Source: an uncultured Oscillibacter sp. (GTDB taxonomy: Bacteria; Bacillota; Clostridia; Oscillospirales; Oscillospiraceae). Taken from it: a DNA stretch of 64,000 bases. Both the position numbers and the translations under genes were made by a program. The notes beneath the pieces were generated by a model that did not search any database, was not told where the DNA came from, and saw only the letters and a list, made by a program, of their open reading frames with translations. The stretch lies in contig CAMXKT010000001.1 of NCBI GenBank assembly GCA_947244595.1, positions 31,914 to 95,913 on the forward strand. The letters are read 5' to 3'. Position 1 is the first letter of the stretch, and each line of letters opens with the position of its first letter. Of this stretch, positions 27,609-35,484 are shown piece by piece.

Positions 27609-27860
27609 ATGGATAAGAAGCTGATCGCCCTCTTCGTCCCCGCCGTGGGAGAAACCTTCGAGTTGCTGGCGCCTACGCACCTGATACTGTCGGAGCTGAC
27701 AAAGCTGCTGGTGCAAGGCATCCGAGAGCTGTGTCAGGGGCACTACGTGCTTTCCGGGCAGGAAACCCTCTCCCTGCGCCAAGGCGCGGCTCCCTTGGAT
27801 CCTGCCAGGACCCTGGCGGACTACGGCGTGGAGGACGGAGCTGAACTGGTTTTGGTCTAG
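27609..27860 (+). CDS. YukD/EsaB-like ubiquitin-fold protein
   Basis: 83 residues, 15 bases after the EssC-like gene. The sequence (IALFVPAVGETFELLAPTHL, then LSGQETLSLRQGAAPLDPA and TLADYGVEDGAELVLV) matches the YukD/EsaB beta-grasp pattern, a small cytosolic ubiquitin-like protein found with EssC in Firmicute type VII systems, where it affects secretion or substrate levels. It ends with TAG. Confidence 0.8.
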   Translation: MDKKLIALFVPAVGETFELLAPTHLILSELTKLLVQGIRELCQGHYVLSGQETLSLRQGAAPLDPARTLADYGVEDGAELVLV

Positions 27861-27891
27861 GGAAAACTCTCAAGGGAAAGGCGGTGGCCCT

Positions 27892-28095
27892 ATGGCAGCG
27901 GGAATCCCGGAGCTTTTGCGGGATAGCAAGGCGGAGATGCGGCAGTTGTTGCAGCTGCTGGAGGAGGACCGGGAAGTCCTGTCTCAGTGTGTCAGCGGGG
28001 AACTGTTGGAGGCCTGCCTAACGGGCACCCACCGGGCGGCCCAGACGGCCCGAGGGCTACTGGCACAGAGCCGAGAACTGGAGGGAGCCATCTGA
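27892..28095 (+). CDS. 67-residue helical protein of the secretion operon
   Basis: A short, almost wholly helical protein (LLRDSKAEMRQLLQLLEEDR, AAQTARGLLAQSRELEGAI) in the same operon and orientation as the EssC and YukD genes, with a purine-rich ribosome site (GGGAAAGGCGG) upstream. No family recognised. Its size and heptad-like leucines fit a helical-hairpin secretion substrate or a small chaperone for one. Confidence 0.6.
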   Translation: MAAGIPELLRDSKAEMRQLLQLLEEDREVLSQCVSGELLEACLTGTHRAAQTARGLLAQSRELEGAI

Positions 28096-28188
28096 GGACT
28101 CCGGCGCAGAATCGAGAAGTTGATTTGCGGGAGGAACGCAATTTCCCCTCTGCTGATCATAAAAAAATAGAAATGGGAGGTAAATTGC

Positions 28189-28515
28189 ATGGCAACAGGC
28201 AACTATTCGCTTAATGTTCAGGATCAGGCGTCCGTAAACGACTGGAAGGCCCGGGCCCAGAAGCTGAACGAGCAGGCGGAGCGGACGATCCGAGAGGCGG
28301 CCCAGGCGCTGGAGGAGTTCAAGGACACAGCAGAGGGCAACGTCTTCGAACAAGTGTGCACCTACAGCAATCAGGTAATCAACGGCATGACCCAGGTGAT
28401 GCAGGGCATGAACGAAATTCTAACAGCGGTGGACAAGATGATCAACATGGTCCTGGAAAAGGGCAAAGAGCTGGTAGACGGTGTGATTGACGTGGTCGGC
28501 AAGGTCTTCGGATAA
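28189..28515 (+). CDS. WXG100-like helical secretion substrate candidate (108 aa)
   Basis: 108 residues after a strong ribosome site (GGGAGG). Two long amphipathic helices are predicted around a turn (AQKLNEQAERTIREAAQALE ... GNVFEQVCTYSNQV), followed by a third helix. Size, helix pairing and position right after EssC and YukD genes match the WXG100/EsxA class exported by type VII systems, but the W-x-G turn itself is missing (the only Trp is in VNDWKA). The C-terminal stretch LVDGVIDVVGKVFG is hydrophobic. Confidence 0.7.
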   Translation: MATGNYSLNVQDQASVNDWKARAQKLNEQAERTIREAAQALEEFKDTAEGNVFEQVCTYSNQVINGMTQVMQGMNEILTAVDKMINMVLEKGKELVDGVIDVVGKVFG

Positions 28516-28534
28516 GAAAAAGGAGGAATGAAAC

Positions 28535-28897
28535 ATGGCTGACGAACTGAGACTGAAAGTTTCACAGAGCGACTACCAGCAGAAGCTGAGTGTTCTGGAC
28601 ACCAAGATCGGTGAGCTGGAGACCATCTACCGGGAGTATGCCCAGCTGAAGATGGACGCTCACAAGGTCCTGGGTGACGGTGATTCCAATCTCAACACCC
28701 TCATGGAAACGGTTCAGAAAAACATGGACGCCGTGGGTAGCCAGCACGCTATGCTGGTGGAGAGCCGGGCTATGCTTGAGAAGCAGAATGAATCCCTGGG
28801 CATGACCTCCTCCAGCGTGGGGGATCTCCTCAAGGCCACGGGGGAGACCATCTCTAGCGCAGCCAGTGTCTTCAAGACCCTCAGTGATCTCACCTGA
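28535..28897 (+). CDS. WXG100-like helical secretion substrate candidate (120 aa)
   Basis: 120 residues, 19 bases after the 108-residue gene and preceded by AAAGGAGG. It is predicted helix-turn-helix with a glycine turn (LGDGDSN) where WXG would be, and a Ser/Thr-rich C-terminal part (MTSSSVGDLLKATGETISSA). It probably pairs with the 108-residue protein as an Esx-like heterodimer, as type VII substrates commonly do; this is inferred from size, fold and adjacency. Confidence 0.7.
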   Translation: MADELRLKVSQSDYQQKLSVLDTKIGELETIYREYAQLKMDAHKVLGDGDSNLNTLMETVQKNMDAVGSQHAMLVESRAMLEKQNESLGMTSSSVGDLLKATGETISSAASVFKTLSDLT

Positions 28898-28925
28898 GTC
28901 GTATTGAGGGCTTAGACACATCAGC

Positions 28926-29246
28926 GTGTTAGAAAACGGCTTTTCTGCGGATTTTTTATGCCTTCAGGAATACCGGGAGCGCCTGCGCCAAGAGCAGCAG
29001 CTGGCCCAGCGCCTCCAGCAGCACCTGGAGAGCGCCCGGGACCTGGCTCTTCCAGAGGAGACCTGGCGGTACGATGCCCTCCTTCGGGAGGTGAATCGGC
29101 TGGTCCGTTACTTCTCCGCCATGGGAGAGCAGATGGACGCTGTGCTGGAGCAGCTGGCAAGGCTGTCCCTGGACATCCGTCTGCTGCTTCTGGACACCTC
29201 GTCGGACATCCGGCGGAAAACCGGGATTTTCTTTCCCGATGGATGA
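28926..29246 (+). CDS. 106-residue coiled-coil protein ending the secretion operon
   Basis: The frame opens with a GTG at 28926 and has no clear ribosome site, so the start is uncertain. The product is strongly helical (EYRERLRQEQQLAQRLQQHL, EVNRLVRYFSAMGEQMDAVL, LARLSLDIRLLLLDTSSDI) and of the right size for another type VII partner or chaperone. It is the last gene before the terminator at 29273-29314. No family recognised. Confidence 0.6.
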   Translation: MLENGFSADFLCLQEYRERLRQEQQLAQRLQQHLESARDLALPEETWRYDALLREVNRLVRYFSAMGEQMDAVLEQLARLSLDIRLLLLDTSSDIRRKTGIFFPDG

Positions 29247-29272
29247 GGTTGAGCGCCCCGTCAAGGCAAGAA

Positions 29273-29314
29273 AAGAGTGGTCCGGCTGCCCATAGGGGTA
29301 GTCGGATCACTCTT
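29273..29314. terminator. Terminator of the secretion operon
   Basis: A long imperfect hairpin (AAGAGTG ... CACTCTT, with an inner GC-rich stem around CTGCCCATAGGGGTAG) followed by CGTTTT. It separates the plus-strand secretion genes from the convergent PP2C gene. The stretch 29315-29638 beyond it holds only short, poorly supported frames. Confidence 0.75.
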
Positions 29315-29638
29315 CGTTTTGCTGTAATCGTTCAACGTAGCTTCTGAAGTCCCCCCATGGCTCTATATATAAACCGTCACCTGGCGCAGCCTTCTCATCA
29401 CCCGGGCCTCCCGCGTTACATCCACCGGGGTTGTAGATTCATCTTTACCTGCCGATCATCACATCCATTCCCAGCCTCAGATGGCGGGCTTGGAGGAGTC
29501 GTCTGTTCCCATTCTCCTGCAACGGCACCCGTTTTTGTAATCCGCCTCCAGTAGTACCCCCCAGAACTTCCGGTGCCTCTTGTACCGTGAACGCCACATT
29601 TTTCTCCCCTCTCACATGGCACTGAATCCGGAGCTGTC

Positions 29639-30418
29639 TCAGAACCAGCTCCGCCTGATCTCCACCGCCAGAACCGTTACGTTGTCCAACCCCCCGTTCC
29701 GGAGGGCCGCCTGGACCAGTCGGTCCGCCGCAGTAGAGGGGGAATCAGCCTCCCGCAAAATCACTGAGATGTCCTGCGCCGCCACCATGTCCGTCAGCCC
29801 ATCGGAGCACAGCAGCAGCCGACAGCTGCCGGGGATCACCGGGTAACTCTCCGCCGGCTGAGGACGTCCAATCCCCACACATCGGGTCAGGCGATAGTCC
29901 GGCCGCGTGTCCGCAGAGGGTGGGATCCCCGCGAGCAAATGATCCGCCCACACATTGTGGTCATGGGTTACCTGCCAGAACCTCCCCCGGCGGCTGCAAA
30001 AGATCCGAGAGTCCCCCAGATTGAAGCAACGGACTCCTCGGCAGGTCAGTACCGCCAGGGCCAGCGTAGACCCGGACCGCCGCCCTGACGGGGCCGATGA
30101 TCCCACCGCCCGATGAGCCTGCCGGACACAGGACTGTACCGCAGCTTCCAGACTCGACGGTGCCGCCGCCAGCAGGGCATCACGGTTCGCCGCAAAGGTC
30201 TCTGCCGTCAGCCGGGAGGCAGTCTCCCCCGCCGCCTCGCCCCCCATACCATCACACACAGCGAAAACCGCTGGGACGCTGGTCGTGCCGTCCAGGGAGA
30301 AAGCCCGGCTGCCCAGTGACGGCGGCAGGAGCACCCCGTCGGCCAGGAGATTGTCTTCATTGTTCTCCCGCAGCAGCCCCAGATGGGACCGCGCGGCATA
30401 GTTCACTGTCCACTTCAT
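29639..30418 (-). CDS. PP2C-family Ser/Thr protein phosphatase
   Basis: 259 residues from the ATG at 30418 (GGGGCGGAGGG upstream). The PP2C metal motifs are present: RENNEDNLL near the N-terminus, VCDGMGGEAAGE, LCSDGLTDMV and GGLDNVTVL near the C-terminus. It is a cytosolic metal-dependent phosphatase that should reverse phosphorylation by the kinase encoded at 35485-37464. Transcribed with the VWA-FHA gene just upstream and pointing toward the secretion operon. Confidence 0.9.
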   Translation of the reverse strand: MKWTVNYAARSHLGLLRENNEDNLLADGVLLPPSLGSRAFSLDGTTSVPAVFAVCDGMGGEAAGETASRLTAETFAANRDALLAAAPSSLEAAVQSCVRQAHRAVGSSAPSGRRSGSTLALAVLTCRGVRCFNLGDSRIFCSRRGRFWQVTHDHNVWADHLLAGIPPSADTRPDYRLTRCVGIGRPQPAESYPVIPGSCRLLLCSDGLTDMVAAQDISVILREADSPSTAADRLVQAALRNGGLDNVTVLAVEIRRSWF

Positions 30419-30458
30419 CCCTCCGCCCCTTTCCGACGCAGGGGCCCGGCACGCAGCC

Positions 30459-32078
30459 TCACTGGGTTCCACCCTCAAAGAGGGCGGATGTGGGGCGGCC
30501 GGCCTTGGGGGACTTCGCCGCCATTTCGGGATCCTCCGGGCCGTCCAGTTTCTGGATATAGTCGACCTTCAGTTTCTCCCGGCCCAGGCTCAGGAGATCG
30601 CCGGAGGCCACGGGTTTGCTATCCGTAACCCTTTCACCGTTGACCCGGGTGGTGTTGGACCCCAGGTGAACCAGCACTAAAGCGCTGCCATGCACCTCTA
30701 GACGGCAGTGCTCCCGGGAAACAGTCCCCTCCTCCAAACGAAGATCGCAGTAATCCGCCCGACCGATGAGGAGGGAATCCGCCAGTTCCAAGGTCCAAGA
30801 CAGCCCCGGGTGTCTAGGCGCGCTGAACTTCACCGTGTACAAAGCGCCGTCTATGAAGGGTGTTGTTTTCGATTGTTTCTCCGTGGGACGGGCTGAAGCG
30901 GCGGAGCTCTTGTCCTTGTCCGCAACCGGTACGGTTTCCTTCTTCTTCCCCCGGAGTGCAACGACCAGCACCGCCGTCAATATCACAACAACGGCCACAG
31001 CACCAATGGCGCAGACCGCACCGTACCGCTCCAGGAAGGCAGGCTCCGGAATTGCCTCCGGCTCCGGTTCAGACTCCGATTCAGGCTTCGGTTCAGGCTC
31101 CGGTTTAGGCTTCGGTGCTTCCGGTATCTCCGCAGGAGCGGCGGTCTCGGGCGCTGCCTGGACGAAGCTCGCGGGAAACTTCACATCCAGGGTAACCGTG
31201 GTCTTGCCCAAGGTGAGATCCACCTGACGCACGGACCCATCCAGCAGATGTTCCGGCGCCTGAACCTGTAGATAGGAAAAGTCATCCGCACTTAGTCTTG
31301 CTGGCAAGTCCTCCAGAGAGGTATCCGGATCCAGAGAGAAATAGCTTCCCCCGCTGATCCGGGTTATTCCGGAGAGCTCCTTGTTCGGCGTACTTTGGAC
31401 CTGCTCACTGACCGCCAGCACGTCCACGGGGCAGTACTCATTCTGGAGCTTCAGGAAGAGCTCTTCCATGGTCACACCCACCTTGGTCGCATCCGCCCCA
31501 TCGGTAATCACCAGAATGCGGGAGTAGGGGGGCAGGTCCTCCCCAGTCTCTTCCGCTTGGGAGATGGCATTGTAGATGGCGTCGTAGATCATACTCCATT
31601 GGCCGTCGAAGGCGATGGACTCCACGGCTTTCCCTAAGTCGTAGCGGTCCGTCGTGAAGTCGCACAGGACTCGCGTCTCCTGGGCAAACGCAATGAGCCG
31701 GTACTCCTCATTAGCGCTCTTGCGCTCAATGAGCTTGTCCACAGCGGCCACCACTTTCTCCCGCATGGCCTTAGGCATGGAGCCGGAGACGTCGATGAGC
31801 ACTGTGGTCCGAATCCGGGCATCCTCGTCGGAGAGCGTACCGGCCTTTTGTACAGGGGCCTCCTGATTGGAGACCCGGCAGATCACGGCGGCGGGATCCA
31901 CATCGCCGTTCAGGAAAAAAGTAGTCAGCATCTCGCTGGGAACCACCTGGACTACCTGAAACTCCTCCTCCGCCAGAGCCGGGGGAATAAGCGTCCCTGC
32001 GGGCAGCAGGATTAGGAGAACCGCAAGAACTGCGGTGCACAGAGCACACTTCCTCATATCATCCACCATCCCAAACAT
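30459..32078 (-). CDS. VWA-TM-FHA membrane protein of the secretion locus
   Basis: About 539 residues from the ATG at 32078; an ATG at 32057 gives a cleaner signal peptide and is an alternative. Order of parts: signal peptide ending near ALA-EEE, an extracellular von Willebrand A domain with a MIDAS site DVSGSM (about residue 96) and ITDGAD, a Pro/Glu/Lys-rich linker, one membrane helix (about 345-370), then a cytosolic FHA domain (LLIGRADYCDL, SREHCRLE, NTTRVNGERV). This places a ligand-binding domain outside and a phospho-threonine reader inside. It sits with a PP2C phosphatase and faces the EssC operon, so it is a candidate scaffold or sensor for the system. Confidence 0.88.
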   Translation of the reverse strand: MFGMVDDMRKCALCTAVLAVLLILLPAGTLIPPALAEEEFQVVQVVPSEMLTTFFLNGDVDPAAVICRVSNQEAPVQKAGTLSDEDARIRTTVLIDVSGSMPKAMREKVVAAVDKLIERKSANEEYRLIAFAQETRVLCDFTTDRYDLGKAVESIAFDGQWSMIYDAIYNAISQAEETGEDLPPYSRILVITDGADATKVGVTMEELFLKLQNEYCPVDVLAVSEQVQSTPNKELSGITRISGGSYFSLDPDTSLEDLPARLSADDFSYLQVQAPEHLLDGSVRQVDLTLGKTTVTLDVKFPASFVQAAPETAAPAEIPEAPKPKPEPEPKPESESEPEPEAIPEPAFLERYGAVCAIGAVAVVVILTAVLVVALRGKKKETVPVADKDKSSAASARPTEKQSKTTPFIDGALYTVKFSAPRHPGLSWTLELADSLLIGRADYCDLRLEEGTVSREHCRLEVHGSALVLVHLGSNTTRVNGERVTDSKPVASGDLLSLGREKLKVDYIQKLDGPEDPEMAAKSPKAGRPTSALFEGGTQ

Positions 32079-32132
32079 AGGGTCTCCCATCGGCAACGAA
32101 GAATTTGCCGACACAGGGCCCGATTTGTGGAA

Positions 32133-32161
32133 AGCATACCACGTTTTTTGCCTCTTTTCAA
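32133..32161 (-). promoter_or_regulatory. Promoter of the VWA-FHA / PP2C operon
   Basis: On the minus strand TTGAAA (32156-32161) and TATGCT (32133-32138) are 17 bases apart. Confidence 0.6.
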
Positions 32162-32221
32162 CCATCCTCATAGCGTTTCTTCAGCTTACGGCAGAAATTG
32201 CCGGGGACTTCCGCCATCGCC

Positions 32222-32250
32222 TTGTCAAACGGTAAATTTGCCGATATAAT
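32222..32250 (+). promoter_or_regulatory. Promoter of the TPR lipoprotein / kinase operon
   Basis: TTGTCA (32222-32227) and a consensus TATAAT (32245-32250) with a 17-base spacer, 55 bases before the first lipoprotein start. Confidence 0.75.
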
Positions 32251-32304
32251 TGGAACAACGGCGGGCGGATCGTCTGTGCCGCACTTAAAAGGGAGGGGAC
32301 ATTG

Positions 32305-33480
32305 ATGCGAAGGAGCAGAGCACGTGGTTTCTATGCATTTTTGTGCGTGATTTTGCTGCTAACCGCCTGTGGGGTGAAAGAGCCCACTTGGCAGGAGCAG
32401 TACGCCCTGGGCGTCCGGTACTTATCCGAGGGCAACTACGAGGAGGCGATCATCGTCTTTACTGCCGCCATTGAGATTGATCCCAAGTTGGCCCCTGCTT
32501 ACGTGGGTCGCGGCGACGCCTACATACTTTCTGGCGAGACGGCAGAAATCCTAGCGGCAGCCCAGTCGGACTATGAGAAGGCCCTGATCCTTGACAACAC
32601 CTTCGTTGAGGTCTATCAAAAACTGGCCCAGGTCTATCTTACGTTGGAGGAACCTAATAAAGCGGCAGAGATTCTGGAACAGGGCTTTGCGGTGACTGGC
32701 GATGAGACTCTGGGGGAGTCTCCGGAGGATATCCAGGTGAGTCTTCCGGATCCGGAACCCACCTCTGATAGAATCTCTGACTTGCTCGGGAAGACAATGG
32801 GCGACGTGGTGGAACGCTACGGAGAAGGCTATAGCGCTGATAACTATGAAGGATCGACCTTCATCATGTATCAGGACATCGGAGCATTTTATTTTGGCAC
32901 AATTGTCGAGTACCCTGATTATGATGCAATCATTACCATGATCTCATGGTATAGTGATGAGCCCCTAGTGGGGGTGCTGACAGGAATGATGACGTATCCT
33001 GAGCTTGTCGCTGCGGTAGGAGAGGTAGCAAAAGAGCCGGAGTATTCTTTTAATGAATTTGACAATAAAGTCATCTATTCCAGCGATTTTGTATACCAAG
33101 GATACCGTGTCAGCTACATTTGGCTGGAGGATCCAACTACCACGGCCTCCGTCAGTGTGACTATAGGGAAAGATGAGGACATCTTTGAGACACATTGGTA
33201 TGAGCCTGACATGGGCCTTATAACAGAGCGTTTCAATCACATAGGGCGCAACTACCTTACGGAGGTTTTGGATATCCCAGCTGACGCCGGGGTCCAGTTC
33301 GCGAACATCCAGCATGCCGGTGGTATGTTATGGAGTATGGATTGTTACACACCGACAGACAACGGGCTGCGCATTTTCGCCTCCTTCGAATTTGATCCGT
33401 GGAGCAGCAGAGCAGCTATCACTCCCCAATGGGGCGGTGAATTTGATGCCGAATTTGATATGGATCAATACGATTATTGA
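32305..33480 (+). CDS. TPR lipoprotein 1 of the tandem family
   Basis: 391 residues from the ATG at 32305 (GGGAGGGG upstream). Signal peptide with lipobox LLTAC, then the family's constant block of about 60 residues (WQEQYALGVRYLSEGNYEEA ... AAIEIDPK ... AYVGRGDAY), which is a TPR pair, then a second TPR region and a unique C-terminal domain (from about residue 150, with ISDLLGKTMGDVVERYG) of unknown type. The lipid anchor puts it on the outer face of the membrane. First of five tandem paralogues in the secretion locus. The C-terminal half has visibly lower GC than the neighbours. Confidence 0.85.
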   Translation: MRRSRARGFYAFLCVILLLTACGVKEPTWQEQYALGVRYLSEGNYEEAIIVFTAAIEIDPKLAPAYVGRGDAYILSGETAEILAAAQSDYEKALILDNTFVEVYQKLAQVYLTLEEPNKAAEILEQGFAVTGDETLGESPEDIQVSLPDPEPTSDRISDLLGKTMGDVVERYGEGYSADNYEGSTFIMYQDIGAFYFGTIVEYPDYDAIITMISWYSDEPLVGVLTGMMTYPELVAAVGEVAKEPEYSFNEFDNKVIYSSDFVYQGYRVSYIWLEDPTTTASVSVTIGKDEDIFETHWYEPDMGLITERFNHIGRNYLTEVLDIPADAGVQFANIQHAGGMLWSMDCYTPTDNGLRIFASFEFDPWSSRAAITPQWGGEFDAEFDMDQYDY

Positions 33481-33514
33481 TGTGATAGTCATGGATGAAA
33501 AGAGGACGCAAGAG

Positions 33515-34378
33515 ATGAAACGGTATCTAGCCCTTATTCTATCCTGTGTGCTACTTCTGTGTGGCTGCAGTCAGCAGCTTCCCATCTGGGAGGAACAGTA
33601 CGACCTGGGTGTCCGGTACCTGTCCGAGGGCAACTATGAGGAGGCGATCATCGCCTTTACGGCGGCCATTGAGATTGATCCCAAACAGGCCCTTGCCTAC
33701 GTGGGACGGGGCGATTCCTATATTACGGCTGTGCGGTCAAGTGCTGTCTCCAATGCTTATCAAAATGCCCTAGCGGATTACTTGTATGCAATCAGCCTTG
33801 ACAGTCAAATCGTGGAGGGATACCAACGGGCAGCGGAAATATATATTCTTTTAAATGATACCGATTCCGCTGCAGAACTTCTGCGGCAAGGGATAGACAC
33901 CACCGGAAGCGTAAAGCTGCAAGATGATTTAGACAAACTGCAAGTTGGGGAAATCTTGACCGTATTGACCCACGTAACGTATTGCATTGACGATGGATCT
34001 AAGGTAGAACAGCATTTCATCTACAATGAGCAGGGCTATAACATCCGCGGAGAAGCCGCTTTTCTTTCTGCAGATGGAACAGAAACCGCACATGATGTAA
34101 CAATATGCACATATGATTCGGAACCAGGCTACTGTCACTATGAGACCTGCCACTGGTCGCTTTACAGAAACACCCGCGGAGAAAGGCAAGTGAGTCCTGG
34201 GGTACCCGTGTACTATATTGCTGGTTACGGAACCGGCGAAAGTGCGGGTGTAGACGGAAGTCAGATTCTGTCGAAGAAGAAATTGGCTGAGATTAAAGCA
34301 AATAACGGAATTTATGAGCCACATAGATATGGACCCCAACGACGCACGGGCGTGGCATCATGCAGTCCATACCTTTGA
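33515..34378 (+). pseudogene. TPR lipoprotein 2, frameshifted near its C-terminus
   Basis: 287 residues from the ATG at 33515. Lipobox LLLCGC, then the constant block (EEQYDLGVRYLSEGNYEEAI ... AAIEIDPKQALAYVGRGDSY). The C-terminal domain is unlike that of lipoprotein 1 and contains YNEQGYNIRGEAAFLSADGT, an RHS-like phrase. The last residues (YEPHRYGPQRRTG) look out of frame, while a different frame from about 34314 to 34478 continues with WHHAVHTFDDAGNPTTITSY and RADGSITGTAEYEW, matching the style of the family. A 1-base gain or 2-base loss just before about 34310 would explain this. Confidence 0.6.
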
Positions 34379-34502
34379 TGATGCGGGAAATCCAACGACT
34401 ATTACCTCTTATCGTGCTGACGGATCCATTACAGGCACAGCAGAATACGAATGGACAACTATGAAGATAGTTCCCTGAATTCAGAAAAAGAAGGTAATTC
34501 GA

Positions 34503-35453
34503 GTGATAGAAAAGGCTCCGATTTTGTATTTGGTGTTTGTACTTTTGGTTTGCCTTTGCGCTTGTGCCCCAAGCGAATCAACTTGGCACAAGCAGTATGA
34601 CCTAGGTGTCCGTTACTTATCCGAAGGAAACTATGAGGAAGCCATCATCGCTTTCACCGCCGCTATTGAGATCGGCCCCAAACAGGCCCTCGCCTATGTA
34701 GGTCGGGGCGATGCCTATGTCGCTTCCGGCGAGACGGAGGAACACCAGGCTGCGGCCCAGGCGGATTATGAGAAGGCTATTGAACTGGATGAATTTTTGA
34801 CAGAAGCGTACTTAGGGTTTGCGGGCATTTATATTCAGCAAGGAGATTATGAAGACGCATTGAAGCTGTTACAGAATGCTCTGGAAAAAATAGACAACCG
34901 TTCTTCTGTTGAAGCAAAGATCTCGGAGTTAGAAAAATTGATAGAATCTTCATTAGAGCAGGAAACACAAGAGGAATATACTTTCCGAGTTCAGGCAGTT
35001 GAAAACGACATGATTGTGGAAGCTGAGAATCTGGCGGTTCATGTGCGGGATGACCGTACTGCGGCCATAACTGTCAGCGGACTTTCCCTGGAAGACAGTT
35101 ATTTGACAAACTTACATTCTAGTGGCAAGAACAGCTCGGAATACTTGTGGGAAGTTAAACTGTATGGTAATCAAAAAGCTTATAGTGTATCAACTTCATG
35201 TTGGGCTTTTGACCCAGGAGCAGAAAAAGTGAAGGCTATTGCCGATATGCAGCATTCGCTTTGGGTGAATGATGGAGATAGCTGGCCACGGATTGCCGAC
35301 GTTGAAATGTCTTACACGAAAAGCAGTATAACGTGGACCTTCACTGTTCCAGATGAGTATCCATTTGATTTCAGTAGTGTGAATCGCTATGAAGTGGGTA
35401 TAAAAGATATTTCCCTGGGGCTCACTTCCCACAAGGTTTACACCCCCGGATGA
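34503..35453 (+). CDS. TPR lipoprotein 3 of the tandem family
   Basis: 316 residues from a GTG at 34503 preceded by AAGAAGG. Lipobox CLCAC, the constant TPR block (KQYDLGVRYLSEGNYEEAII ... KQALAYVGRGDAY), a further TPR (GFAGIYIQQGDYEDALKLL) and a beta-rich C-terminal domain (from about residue 165, ITVSGLSLEDSYLTNL) with no recognised family. It directly precedes the kinase gene. Confidence 0.82.
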   Translation: MIEKAPILYLVFVLLVCLCACAPSESTWHKQYDLGVRYLSEGNYEEAIIAFTAAIEIGPKQALAYVGRGDAYVASGETEEHQAAAQADYEKAIELDEFLTEAYLGFAGIYIQQGDYEDALKLLQNALEKIDNRSSVEAKISELEKLIESSLEQETQEEYTFRVQAVENDMIVEAENLAVHVRDDRTAAITVSGLSLEDSYLTNLHSSGKNSSEYLWEVKLYGNQKAYSVSTSCWAFDPGAEKVKAIADMQHSLWVNDGDSWPRIADVEMSYTKSSITWTFTVPDEYPFDFSSVNRYEVGIKDISLGLTSHKVYTPG

Positions 35454-35484
35454 GAACAATATTGTGATATGTAGAGGTATCATT

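Noticed and set aside
29416-29622. Short minus-strand frames between the secretion operon and PP2C
   Set aside because: Three overlapping frames of similar length, none with conserved-looking sequence plus a proper start; no gene could be chosen.
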